From an uncultured Ferrovum sp. (lineage in GTDB: Bacteria > Pseudomonadota > Gammaproteobacteria > Burkholderiales > Ferrovaceae), in contig CAIPTD010000036.1 in the NCBI GenBank assembly GCA_903867885.1, forward strand, positions 1 to 39,524: a stretch of 39,524 nucleotides of DNA, read 5' to 3'. The position numbers and the translations under genes are program-made. The notes under the pieces are model-generated. The model worked only from the letters and a program-made list of their open reading frames with translations, was not told the DNA's origin and did no database searches. Numbering within the stretch: position 1 is the stretch's first letter; each line of letters begins with the position of its first letter. Below, piece after piece: positions 1-8,198 of this stretch.

Positions 1-228
1 CAGTTTAATTTCCGAGTAAAGCCTCGCTTCCCCAAAAAACTAACTTCCGAATTCCTGTATGTGGACCTGCTGAACAACTTGGAGGAATTGGCCGAAGACC
101 GCGACGCTGTGCTCAGCCAGGCCCGCACCAAGCTGATGTCTTTTAATCAACCCCGACTCCAACAGGCATTGGACAACTACGGCAACATGGCCACTCGCAA
201 ACGAGTTCGGGATTGGGTCGGTGGCTGA
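1..228 (+). CDS. C-terminal part of a probable AbiEi-like antitoxin (partial at window edge)
   Basis: The reading frame is open from the first base and ends at TGA 226-228, giving about 75 residues of the C-terminus. It is charged and helical, with a tail containing YGNMATRKRVRDW. The next reading frame starts with GTG at 221, overlapping this one by 8 bases, and has the N-terminus of an AbiEii-type nucleotidyltransferase toxin. In AbiE type IV toxin-antitoxin loci the antitoxin gene (AbiEi or DUF6088-like) lies just upstream of, and usually overlaps, the toxin gene. The assignment is therefore inferred mainly from position. The fragment has no motif I can name with confidence, and the N-terminal winged-helix part would lie outside the window. 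Confidence 0.5.
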   Translation, partial: QFNFRVKPRFPKKLTSEFLYVDLLNNLEELAEDRDAVLSQARTKLMSFNQPRLQQALDNYGNMATRKRVRDWVGG

Positions 229-367
229 CTTTCTTCACGAACGACGTGACTTCGATCAATTGCTTGCGGTTGTCGCAAACGAGCGCGCGCTCGACCCCAT
301 GCTGGTCGAAAAAGACTACTGGATCATGCACAGCCTGTGGGGACTCCAGGCATGCTATGAGATATAA
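221..367 (+). pseudogene. Truncated AbiEii/AbiGii-type nucleotidyltransferase toxin
   Basis: A GTG-started frame of 48 residues contains LVEKDYWIMHSLWGLQ, which resembles the conserved N-terminal segment of AbiEii/AbiGii toxins (family form roughly VEKDYWVTHxLxxL). Intact family members are about 250-300 residues and carry the nucleotidyltransferase G[ST]xxx(D/E)xD motif downstream. Here the frame ends at TAA 365-367, six codons past the motif, and the following sequence is AT-rich and unrelated, so the catalytic part is missing. The break lies near position 350. This is a remnant of a toxin that would act by nucleotide transfer in the cytoplasm, and it is almost certainly inactive. The 8-base overlap with the upstream frame fits the normal antitoxin-toxin coupling. 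Confidence 0.7.
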
Positions 368-434
368 TGAAAATAACTTGAGTTTTTGCGTTTTTTACGC
401 AAGAATAGCTTTTATTTTTTGATTAGAGCAAAGA
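363..434 (+). promoter_or_regulatory. AT-rich junction with a possible promoter and short hairpin before rloA
   Basis: After the toxin remnant the sequence becomes strongly AT-rich. It contains a perfect TATAAT at 363-368 with no convincing -35 box, and a hairpin TTGCGT (386-391) / ACGCAA (397-402) with a T-only loop, followed by a T-rich stretch. Either the hairpin is a weak terminator for the broken abiE genes or the segment provides the rloA promoter. It also marks the recombination junction. Function is inferred only. Confidence 0.35.
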
Positions 435-1706
435 ATGCTGGTCGAATTTCGGGTTACCAACTTCCGCTCGATCCGCGAGGAGCAGTGCCTGAGCTTCGCT
501 GCATCGAACGATAAATCGCACGAAGACACCCACTGTCTGGAGACCGGCAGATCGGGACTTTCTGGGCTTCTGCGATCGGCGGTGATCTATGGTGCCAATG
601 CCAGCGGCAAGAGCAACATGATTTTTGCCTTGATGACGATGCAACAGCTCGTCCTCAACTCAACGCGGTTGCTTGAGTCCCAATTCAGGGAGCAGTTCAC
701 ACCCTTTCTGCTTGACAGCGATTCCCGCCAGGCACCAACCCAGTTCGAGATCACAGTTGTCATCGGTGACCTGCGTTATCAGTACGGATTCAGTTTTGAC
801 CTTGATCGGATCCAAAGCGAATGGCTACTAGTATATGAGTCGAGTAAAGCCCAGCGATGGTTCGAATACCACTACAACCCAGAAACCCGTGAAAACGACT
901 GGCAGCCGTTCTCGGTGCACTTCAAAGGCTTAAAGAAGGGACAGCGAGAACTATGGAAGGCAAATACAAGTGCTCGTTCACTCTTTCTCACCCAGGCTTC
1001 GCAGTCCAACAGTCTTCAATTGCAGCCTCTCTTCAATTGGTTTGCCAATGACCTGATCGTTTTTCCTGCTCAAGCACCTTTTAACCTCATGCCCACGTTG
1101 CAGCGCTTGGAGGAGCCACATTACAAAGAATGGGTTCTTCGCCTGATTAACGCTGCTGACATCCACATCAGTGACATTCGGGTTGAAAAACGAAAAGGAC
1201 AACAGATTGAATTCAGGCTGGAACCAGGCAAAAGCCCCGAATTTCAATCATTCGATGGTGAAATGCCGGTTATTGAATTTGGACACAAAACCAGTGATGG
1301 GCAAGAACAGTGGTTTGATGCTCGGTTTGAGTCTTTTGGAACTCTACGACTGCTGGGTTACGCAGCACCGCTGCTCGATGCGCTTGAAAATGGAAAGCTC
1401 ATCGTAGTCGACGAATTTGATACCAGCCTGCACCCACTTCTGACCCGCTACATTCTGCGAATGTTGCACAGCCCGTTACTTTCAATGAAGGGGGCGCAGA
1501 TGTGGATGACCACTCATGATACTTCTCTGCTAGATCCCCATCTTTTGCGGCGCGACCAGGTTTGGTTTGTCGAGAAAAAGAAGGACCAAAGCACAGAGTT
1601 ATACGCGCTGATGGAATTCAGCCCACGGAAAAACGAAGCAATTGAGCGTGGCTACCTTCAGGGTCGTTACGGCGCCATTCCTTTCCTCAGCGACTTTCTT
1701 TTCTGA
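435..1706 (+). CDS. rloA: RloA/AbiLi-like AAA15-family ATPase
   Basis: The protein has 423 residues, the usual size for RloA/AAA15 (COG1106) ATPases found in phage-defence loci, where they pair with RloB. The N-terminus MLVEFRVTNFRSI is the typical SMC/ABC-like first strand. Walker A is GANASGKSN (residues 53-61), Walker B is LIVVDEFDTSLH (about 320-331) and the switch histidine lies in MTTHDTSLLD (about 358). The ATPase probably senses phage or DNA ends and licenses a Toprim-like partner; PARIS AriA and AbiLi are similar in design. The reading frame appears complete, but the partner rloB, 9 bases downstream, is truncated, so the system is probably dead or depends on another partner. ATG at 435 fits the family N-terminus. 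Confidence 0.82.
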   Translation: MLVEFRVTNFRSIREEQCLSFAASNDKSHEDTHCLETGRSGLSGLLRSAVIYGANASGKSNMIFALMTMQQLVLNSTRLLESQFREQFTPFLLDSDSRQAPTQFEITVVIGDLRYQYGFSFDLDRIQSEWLLVYESSKAQRWFEYHYNPETRENDWQPFSVHFKGLKKGQRELWKANTSARSLFLTQASQSNSLQLQPLFNWFANDLIVFPAQAPFNLMPTLQRLEEPHYKEWVLRLINAADIHISDIRVEKRKGQQIEFRLEPGKSPEFQSFDGEMPVIEFGHKTSDGQEQWFDARFESFGTLRLLGYAAPLLDALENGKLIVVDEFDTSLHPLLTRYILRMLHSPLLSMKGAQMWMTTHDTSLLDPHLLRRDQVWFVEKKKDQSTELYALMEFSPRKNEAIERGYLQGRYGAIPFLSDFLF

Positions 1707-1715
1707 AAGGCCGGT

Positions 1716-1988
1716 ATGCAGGATAAAAACGCAAAACGCGGACGGCTAGTGAAAGAACGCGCAAAGGCAGAGCGGAAGAAAGCCGGACGCCGCGAAACTG
1801 GTTCTGCCTTGTTGGTTTGCGAGGGCGAATGCACCGAACCCTATTATTTAAGGGGATTACTTAATCATTTTGGCATCAACAGCGCAAGCGTGGAGGTATT
1901 GCCCGGTCAATCAAACAGCAATGCAGTTTGTTGTGATGGTGCCCGAGGCCGGACTCGAACCGGCACACCTTGCGGCGGGGGATTTTGA
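1716..1988 (+). pseudogene. rloB: rloB, truncated at the tRNA-Leu junction
   Basis: ATG at 1716 follows rloA by 9 bases, with an AAAGG ribosome site. The first 65-70 codons give a strongly basic N-terminus followed by SALLVCEGECTEPYYLRGL, which matches the start of RloB/AbiLii proteins (form: lxvxEGxxTExxYF), believed to be Toprim-like nucleases of about 200 residues. From about 1937 the frame runs through the antisense of tRNA-Leu and stops at 1988, giving a meaningless tail. The catalytic remainder is absent. The genuine rloB sequence therefore ends within about 1915-1937, at the CCA end of the tRNA gene, which suggests deletion or recombination at the attachment site. Confidence 0.75.
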
Positions 1989-2021
1989 GTCCCCTGCGTC
2001 TACCAATTCCGCCACCCGGGC
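1937..2021 (-). tRNA. leuX-like: tRNA-Leu(CAA)
   Basis: Read on the minus strand, the gene starts GCCCGGGTGGCGGAATTGGT at 2021. It has a 7-bp acceptor stem (GCCCGGG with CTCGGGC, one G-U pair), the leucine D-arm sequence, and an anticodon arm GGGGA-CTCAAAA-TCCCC with anticodon CAA, which decodes UUG. A long class II variable arm and the T-arm GCCGG-TTCGAGT-CCGGC follow. Discriminator A is at 1940 and CCA is encoded at 1939-1937. tRNA-Leu genes are frequent integration sites. Here the 3' end faces the broken rloB and the defence island, as expected for an element inserted at the tRNA 3' end. Confidence 0.95.
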
Positions 2022-2048
2022 AGGTGAGAATATGAAACGAAGCCTTAC

Positions 2049-2077
2049 ATTATCCCCTAAGGTTTTCCGAAGCGCAA
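2049..2077 (-). promoter_or_regulatory. Sigma70-type promoter of tRNA-Leu
   Basis: On the minus strand there is TTGCGC (2077-2072), a 17-base spacer and GATAAT (2054-2049). Transcription would start about 20 bases before the mature tRNA 5' end. The spacing is ideal and both boxes match the consensus in four to five positions. Confidence 0.6.
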
Positions 2078-2136
2078 TCGGATGCGGGTAATCAGCTAGA
2101 ATATGTATTCGCTGATCACTTTTAATATCCCTCATT

Positions 2137-3183
2137 TTGCTGCTCTCTGACTTCGACTTCGCTTTACCTGAGAATTTGATCGCGCTCCATCCGCCGGCGC
2201 AACGAGGCATGAGCCGTCTTTTGGATTTGCGCGGAGTGCAGCCTAAAGACAGCCAGTTTGTTCAGTTTCTGGAAATGTGCGATCCCGGAGACTTGTTGGT
2301 GATGAATGACACGCGGGTAGTGAAAGCGCGTTTGCTTGGCCGAAAAGAAAGTGGCGGCAAGGTGGAAGTGATGTTGGAGCGCCCTCAGCCTGATGGGAGT
2401 TGGTTGGCGATGTTGCGAGCCAGCCATACACCTGTAGTGGGCAGCCTTCTGTATTTCGGAAATAAGGACGAGGTGTGTTTAGAAATGCGGGGGCGGGTAG
2501 GGGATTTATTTCTCCTGAAACTGAAGTCTGGTGCTGAGAGCATGGAAGCGGTGATGCGTGAGTACGGACAGCTTCCCTTACCTCCCTATATGGAACGCCC
2601 CCCTGAGCAGGACGATGAAGAACGCTATCAAACGGTGTATGCCCAAGATCCTGGAGCGGTGGCAGCGCCTACCGCGGGTTTACATTTTTCAGAAGATTTC
2701 TTAGATGCACTGAAGAACAAAGGTGTTGAGATTCAATTTGTGACCTTGCATGTAGGGGCAGGAACTTTTCAGCCTGTGCGCGTTGAAAACGTTGCAGAGC
2801 ATCGTATGCACCCAGAACGCTATTTCATCCCTCATTCAACGATGGAAGCCGTTCAAAAAGCCAAAGCAGACGATCGCCGTATCACGGCAGTCGGAACGAC
2901 TAGTCTGCGTGCCTTAGAGGCCTCCGTAGATGAAGCGCAGGAAGGATGGTTCATGGCGGAGCAGGGCGATACCCGCCTTTTCATTACTCCCGGCTACCAT
3001 TTTAAAATCGTGGATCGCTTGCTCACCAATTTTCATTTGCCTAAATCGACCTTGCTGATGTTGGTGCAAGCCTTTGGTGGAATAGAGCGTTTAAAACAGG
3101 CTTATCAGCATGCAGTTCAAGAGCGTTATCGGTTTTTTAGTTATGGTGATGCGATGGTGATTGATCGTATGTCACTGGAATAA
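2137..3183 (+). CDS. queA: tRNA preQ1(34) S-adenosylmethionine ribosyltransferase-isomerase QueA
   Basis: The protein has 348 residues, the family's usual length. QueA transfers and isomerises the ribose of S-adenosylmethionine onto preQ1 at position 34 of tRNAs with GUN anticodons, making epoxyqueuosine in the cytoplasm. Family features include the N-terminus LLSDFDFALPENLIA, the segment DLLVMNDTRVVKARL, the APTAGLHF core (about 180) and the C-terminal LLTNFHLPKSTLLMLV. The start is TTG at 2137; no ATG or GTG fits the conserved N-terminus, and no clear ribosome site is visible. tgt, whose product acts before QueA in the same pathway, follows after 50 bases, so they probably form an operon running on to yajC-secD-secF. 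A TAGAAT box at 2097-2102 may be the promoter -10. Confidence 0.95.
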   Translation: MLLSDFDFALPENLIALHPPAQRGMSRLLDLRGVQPKDSQFVQFLEMCDPGDLLVMNDTRVVKARLLGRKESGGKVEVMLERPQPDGSWLAMLRASHTPVVGSLLYFGNKDEVCLEMRGRVGDLFLLKLKSGAESMEAVMREYGQLPLPPYMERPPEQDDEERYQTVYAQDPGAVAAPTAGLHFSEDFLDALKNKGVEIQFVTLHVGAGTFQPVRVENVAEHRMHPERYFIPHSTMEAVQKAKADDRRITAVGTTSLRALEASVDEAQEGWFMAEQGDTRLFITPGYHFKIVDRLLTNFHLPKSTLLMLVQAFGGIERLKQAYQHAVQERYRFFSYGDAMVIDRMSLE

Positions 3184-3227
3184 TCCCGGATATTTTCGTA
3201 ACCAAATAGATGTCACTGCTCTTTTGA

Positions 3228-4343
<1,116 letters not shown>

Positions 4344-4369
4344 GTTACCGTTTCTAGTGAGTTCTATAT

Positions 4370-4690
4370 ATGTTTATTACTGACGCATTTGCAGGCGCTT
4401 TTGATGGCGCTGGCGCCCCGATTGCAGAGCTGACCAGCTTCTTGCCTATCATTGTGATGTTTGCGTTGCTGTATTTCCTCATGATTCGTCCGCAAATTAA
4501 ACGCCAAAAAGAGGTGGCCACCATGTTGACCAGCTTGAAAAAAGGCGACGAAGTGGTTGCAGGTGGCGTGCTTGGTCGGATTCAAGCCTTAGACGAAATT
4601 TACTTGGATTTAGAAATTGCTAAAGGCACCGTTGTGAAAGTACAACGTCAAGCAGTGACCGCCTTGCTCCCCAACGGTACCCTAAAATGA
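4370..4690 (+). CDS. yajC: Sec translocase accessory subunit YajC
   Basis: The 106-residue protein has one transmembrane segment (about residues 20-40, SFLPIIVMFALLYFLMI) followed by the family's RPQIKRQKE motif and a small soluble domain (GDEVVAGGVLGRI). YajC associates with SecDF-YidC in the inner membrane. Its stop overlaps the secD start as ATGA at 4687-4690, so translation of the two is coupled. Confidence 0.94.
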   Translation: MFITDAFAGAFDGAGAPIAELTSFLPIIVMFALLYFLMIRPQIKRQKEVATMLTSLKKGDEVVAGGVLGRIQALDEIYLDLEIAKGTVVKVQRQAVTALLPNGTLK

Positions 4691-6549
4691 ATCGTTTCCC
4701 TCTGTGGAAAAACGCGGTGATTGCGATCGCGTTATTCCTCGGCTTGTTGTACACGCTGCCCAATTTCTTTGGGCAGTCTCCTGCAGTTCAGGTTTCCCCT
4801 CTAGCTGCCAATGCCAAGCCAGATAATGCCCTGCGTGCACAGGTCGCTGCCGCATTACTGAGTTCAAATATTTCTGCCACGGGTACATCGATGGAAGCAT
4901 CGAGTATTCGTGTGAAATTTCAGGATACCGATGCACAGTTGAAGGCAAGGGATGTCTTGGAACATGCCCTTAACCCGGAGGGCCAGCAGCCCGCTTTTGT
5001 GGTTGCATTGAATCTCGTATCGAATGCGCCCCTATGGATGGAGTCGATTGGGGCCTTGCCGATGTACTTAGGCCTCGATTTATCGGGTGGAGTGCATTTC
5101 TTGTTGCAAGTGGATATGAAGGCCGCGATCAACAAACGCATCGATTCTGCTACCAGTGAAGTTCGTTCCCAGTTGCGCGATGCAAGGGTGTTTTATGCCG
5201 GTATCAGTCGCGATGGCAATCGGATCACTGCGCGATTCCAAGAACCGGCACAGCGGGATGCAGCCAATAAATTACTGGAAAAATTGTTTCCCGATTTCAT
5301 CTTAAGAAGCGAAGGTGAAGGACAAGATTTGAGTATTACTCTGACTTTGCGTCCAGAGGCTTACAAAGGGATTCAAGATTCTGCTCTGAAACAGAATATA
5401 TTGGCACTGCGTAACCGGGTAAATGAGTTAGGTGCAAAGGAACCCATCATCCAGCAACAAGGTGAAGATCGCATCATCGTTCAGTTGCCTGGTGTTCAGG
5501 ATACTGCTAAAGCCAAAGAAATTATTGGTCGCACAGCAAGCCTTGAAATTAGATTGGTAGATGAAGAGCATGCTGCTCCTTCCTCCATGACTGAGCCCGC
5601 GCCATTTGGCGATGAGCTGGTGGTGGAGCGCAGAGGGGTTCCGGTATTTGTTCGCAAGCAAGTGGTGCTGACGGGTGAAGTGATTACGGATGCTTCTGCT
5701 GGGTTTGATTCGCAGTCTAGCCGTCCTTCGGTGAACATCAGTATGGATGGGAAAGGTGCGCGCATTATCAAACAGGTTTCTCGTGAGAACTTGAAAAAGC
5801 GTATGGCGATTCTGTTGATTGAGAAAACACGTACTGAAGCCATTAGCGTGGCAACGATACAAGATGAACTGGGTGCGCGCTTTCAAATCACCGGATTGTC
5901 GAGTCCTAAAGAAGCCAATGATCTGGCGCTCTTGCTGCGGGCGGGAGCGCTCGCTGCGCCCATGGAATTCTTAGAGGAGCGGACGGTGGGCCCGAGCTTG
6001 GGCGCTGAGAATATTGCACGAGGTTTTCATTCCACCTGGATTGGCTTTGCTGCTATCAGTGCGTTCATGGTTGCTTACTACATGCTGTTTGGTTTGATCT
6101 CGGTGGTTGCGTTGGCAATCAATGTGTTGTTCTTGGTTGGATTGCTATCCTTGCTTCAAGCAACATTAACTTTGCCCGGTATGGCGGGTATCGCACTGAC
6201 GGTGGGTATGGCGATTGATGCCAATGTGCTGATCAATGAACGTATTCGGGAAGAGTTACGAAATGGTAACTCCCCCGCGGCATCGATTTTTGCTGGATAT
6301 GACCGTGCCTTTGCCACGATTTTGGATTCAAATGTGACGACGGGTATAGCTGGAATCGCGCTCTTTGCTTTTGGATCAGGCCCGGTGAAAGGTTTTGCAG
6401 TGGTCTTGGTTTTAGGTATTTTGACCTCAATGTTTAGCTCGGTATTGGTATCTAGAGCATTGGTTAACCTGATCTATGGTCGCTCACGCAAAATAGAGAA
6501 GCTCTCCATCGGAAATACCCAGTGGCGTGAAGAAGCACCTCCCCAATAG
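4687..6549 (+). CDS. secD: Protein translocase subunit SecD
   Basis: This is a 620-residue inner-membrane RND-family subunit that uses the proton gradient to pull exported proteins out of SecYEG. An N-terminal transmembrane helix (about 10-28) is followed by the large periplasmic P1 region, with the conserved GLDLSGGVHFLLQVD (about 129) and the P1-head domain. Five further helices begin near residue 450, with GMAIDANVLINERIREE (about 508-524), the family's proton-relay loop. The start ATG overlaps the yajC stop. secF follows after 43 bases, which hold a short GGGTC/GACCC hairpin (6562-6574). Confidence 0.96.
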   Translation: MNRFPLWKNAVIAIALFLGLLYTLPNFFGQSPAVQVSPLAANAKPDNALRAQVAAALLSSNISATGTSMEASSIRVKFQDTDAQLKARDVLEHALNPEGQQPAFVVALNLVSNAPLWMESIGALPMYLGLDLSGGVHFLLQVDMKAAINKRIDSATSEVRSQLRDARVFYAGISRDGNRITARFQEPAQRDAANKLLEKLFPDFILRSEGEGQDLSITLTLRPEAYKGIQDSALKQNILALRNRVNELGAKEPIIQQQGEDRIIVQLPGVQDTAKAKEIIGRTASLEIRLVDEEHAAPSSMTEPAPFGDELVVERRGVPVFVRKQVVLTGEVITDASAGFDSQSSRPSVNISMDGKGARIIKQVSRENLKKRMAILLIEKTRTEAISVATIQDELGARFQITGLSSPKEANDLALLLRAGALAAPMEFLEERTVGPSLGAENIARGFHSTWIGFAAISAFMVAYYMLFGLISVVALAINVLFLVGLLSLLQATLTLPGMAGIALTVGMAIDANVLINERIREELRNGNSPAASIFAGYDRAFATILDSNVTTGIAGIALFAFGSGPVKGFAVVLVLGILTSMFSSVLVSRALVNLIYGRSRKIEKLSIGNTQWREEAPPQ

Positions 6550-6592
6550 ATTCATATAAATGGGTCACTGACCCGAGTAGGAGCCGTTAGGA

Positions 6593-7534
6593 ATGGAGTT
6601 TTTCCGGATTCGTAAAGACATCCCCTTCATGAGTTGGGGGCGTTATACCACTGCAATTTCCTTGCTGACTTTTTTGCTGGCAGTGTTCTTTCTTCTTACC
6701 AAGGGATTGAATTTGTCTGTCGACTTCACCGGCGGTACGGTGATGGAGGTCAATTACGCCCAGCCTGCTGACGTGCAAGGTATTCGTGGTGCTTTGTCTA
6801 CGCTTGGTTTCAATGACGCTAGCGTTCAAAACTTTGGTACATCGCGTGATGTGCTCATTCGTTTGCCGATTAAACAAGGGCTGTCCAGCGCTCAGTTGTC
6901 GGATCAAGTGATGCAAAAACTCATCCAAGCCGATCAAAGTGCCAAGATGCAAAGGGTAGAGTTTGTGGGACCACAAGTGGGTGATGAGTTGGTTCGTGAT
7001 GGTTCTGCTGCGCTGCTTTTTGTTTCGATTGGCATTATGTTGTATCTGGCCATACGCTTTAAGTGGCGGCCTGCCGTTGCCACCATAGTTGCTAACCTGC
7101 ATGATGTAGTGATCATCTTAGGTTTCTTTGCTTTCTTTCAATGGGAGTTTAGCCTTTCAGTTTTGGCTGCAGTACTGGCAATTCTGGGCTACTCGGTCAA
7201 TGAGTCGGTGGTGGTATTTGATCGGGTGAGAGAAAACTTTAGAAAGATGCGTGGGGCATCGGTGGCGGTGGTGATTGATAATGCCATCACGCGCACCATG
7301 AGCCGCACGATCATTACTCACGGTTGTACTCAGTTGATGGTGACCTCAATGTTGTTCTTTGGCGGGGAGGCACTGCACTACTTTGCGCTGGCGCTGACCA
7401 TCGGCATCATATTCGGTATTTATTCCTCAGTGCTTGTTGCAAGCCCGATTGCTATGTGGCTGGGTATGACACGTGATGACTTTGTGCATGTGGAGAAAAA
7501 ACAGGAAGTGATTCGCCCTGGCGAAGAAATCTAG
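6593..7534 (+). CDS. secF: Protein translocase subunit SecF
   Basis: The protein has 313 residues and six transmembrane helices, and partners SecD. The first periplasmic strand has LNLSVDFTGGTVMEV (about residues 40-54). The transmembrane core has LAILGYSVNESVVVFDRVRE (about 195-214), equivalent to the SecD proton-relay loop, and a final helix bundle before a short cytoplasmic tail. A purine-rich TAGGAG precedes ATG 6593. It is co-transcribed with yajC and secD by position. Confidence 0.96.
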   Translation: MEFFRIRKDIPFMSWGRYTTAISLLTFLLAVFFLLTKGLNLSVDFTGGTVMEVNYAQPADVQGIRGALSTLGFNDASVQNFGTSRDVLIRLPIKQGLSSAQLSDQVMQKLIQADQSAKMQRVEFVGPQVGDELVRDGSAALLFVSIGIMLYLAIRFKWRPAVATIVANLHDVVIILGFFAFFQWEFSLSVLAAVLAILGYSVNESVVVFDRVRENFRKMRGASVAVVIDNAITRTMSRTIITHGCTQLMVTSMLFFGGEALHYFALALTIGIIFGIYSSVLVASPIAMWLGMTRDDFVHVEKKQEVIRPGEEI

Positions 7535-7546
7535 GCGAATAAACCG

Positions 7547-8170
7547 ATGCTGGAGATACTCGGTCACCTGGATCAAAGCCTGCTTGCGCTGATCAAAGAC
7601 TATGGCTTTTGGTCTTATTTCATTCTCGGGGCTATTATTTTTGGTGAAACAGGCTTAGTGGTATTGCCCATGCTGCCCGGTGATTCTTTGTTATTCGTGA
7701 CGGGAGCTGCTGCAGCGAGTGGAGCAATTGATATTGGAAGCATTGTGATTGTTTTAAGCTTCGCTGCGACCTTAGGGAATCTGAGTAATTTTTATATGGG
7801 TCGTTGGTTAGCTCCGCACCTATTCAAAAACTCAAATTCACGTTGGCTTAATCCTGAATACTTGGCGAGAACCCATGCTTTTTATGAAAAGCATGGTGGT
7901 AAGACTGTGATTCTTGCCCGCTTTATTCCCATCGTTCGTACTTACGCCCCTTTTGCTGCGGGTTTAGGAACAATGGAAGCCCATCGGTTTCAGATTTATA
8001 GTGTGGTTGGCGCCATCACTTGGGTGGGAACAATGGTTGGAGCAGGGTATTTATTCGGTGACATTCCGCTGATCAAAGGCAACCTCTCTTTGATCAGCCT
8101 GGGTATTATCATTGTGACCTTATTGCCTGCTTTGATTGGTGGCTTGAGGTCTGCTCGGAATTCAGCATGA
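7547..8170 (+). CDS. DedA/SNARE-associated family membrane protein
   Basis: The protein has 207 residues and several hydrophobic segments. DedA hallmarks are FGETGLVVLPMLPGDSLLF (about residues 28-46), with the conserved acidic and proline residues in a re-entrant loop, and FARFIPIVRTYAPFAAG (about 122-138), with the essential arginines. Family members act in envelope homeostasis; some are undecaprenyl-phosphate or phospholipid flippases. The start is 12 bases after secF stops, so it probably belongs to the same transcript. It ends tail to tail with purB, 28 bases apart, with no clear terminator between them. Confidence 0.88.
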   Translation: MLEILGHLDQSLLALIKDYGFWSYFILGAIIFGETGLVVLPMLPGDSLLFVTGAAAASGAIDIGSIVIVLSFAATLGNLSNFYMGRWLAPHLFKNSNSRWLNPEYLARTHAFYEKHGGKTVILARFIPIVRTYAPFAAGLGTMEAHRFQIYSVVGAITWVGTMVGAGYLFGDIPLIKGNLSLISLGIIIVTLLPALIGGLRSARNSA

Positions 8171-8198
8171 AGGCTTTTTCCCGCTCACCAATGAAATC

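Noticed and set aside
1911-2210. Minus-strand frame with VAELVDAGDSKSPAARCAGS
   Set aside because: This is translation through tRNA-Leu, a common false gene; the tRNA explains the sequence.
5428-5886. Minus-strand 152-residue frame inside secD
   Set aside because: It is fully inside secD, without family features or ribosome site.
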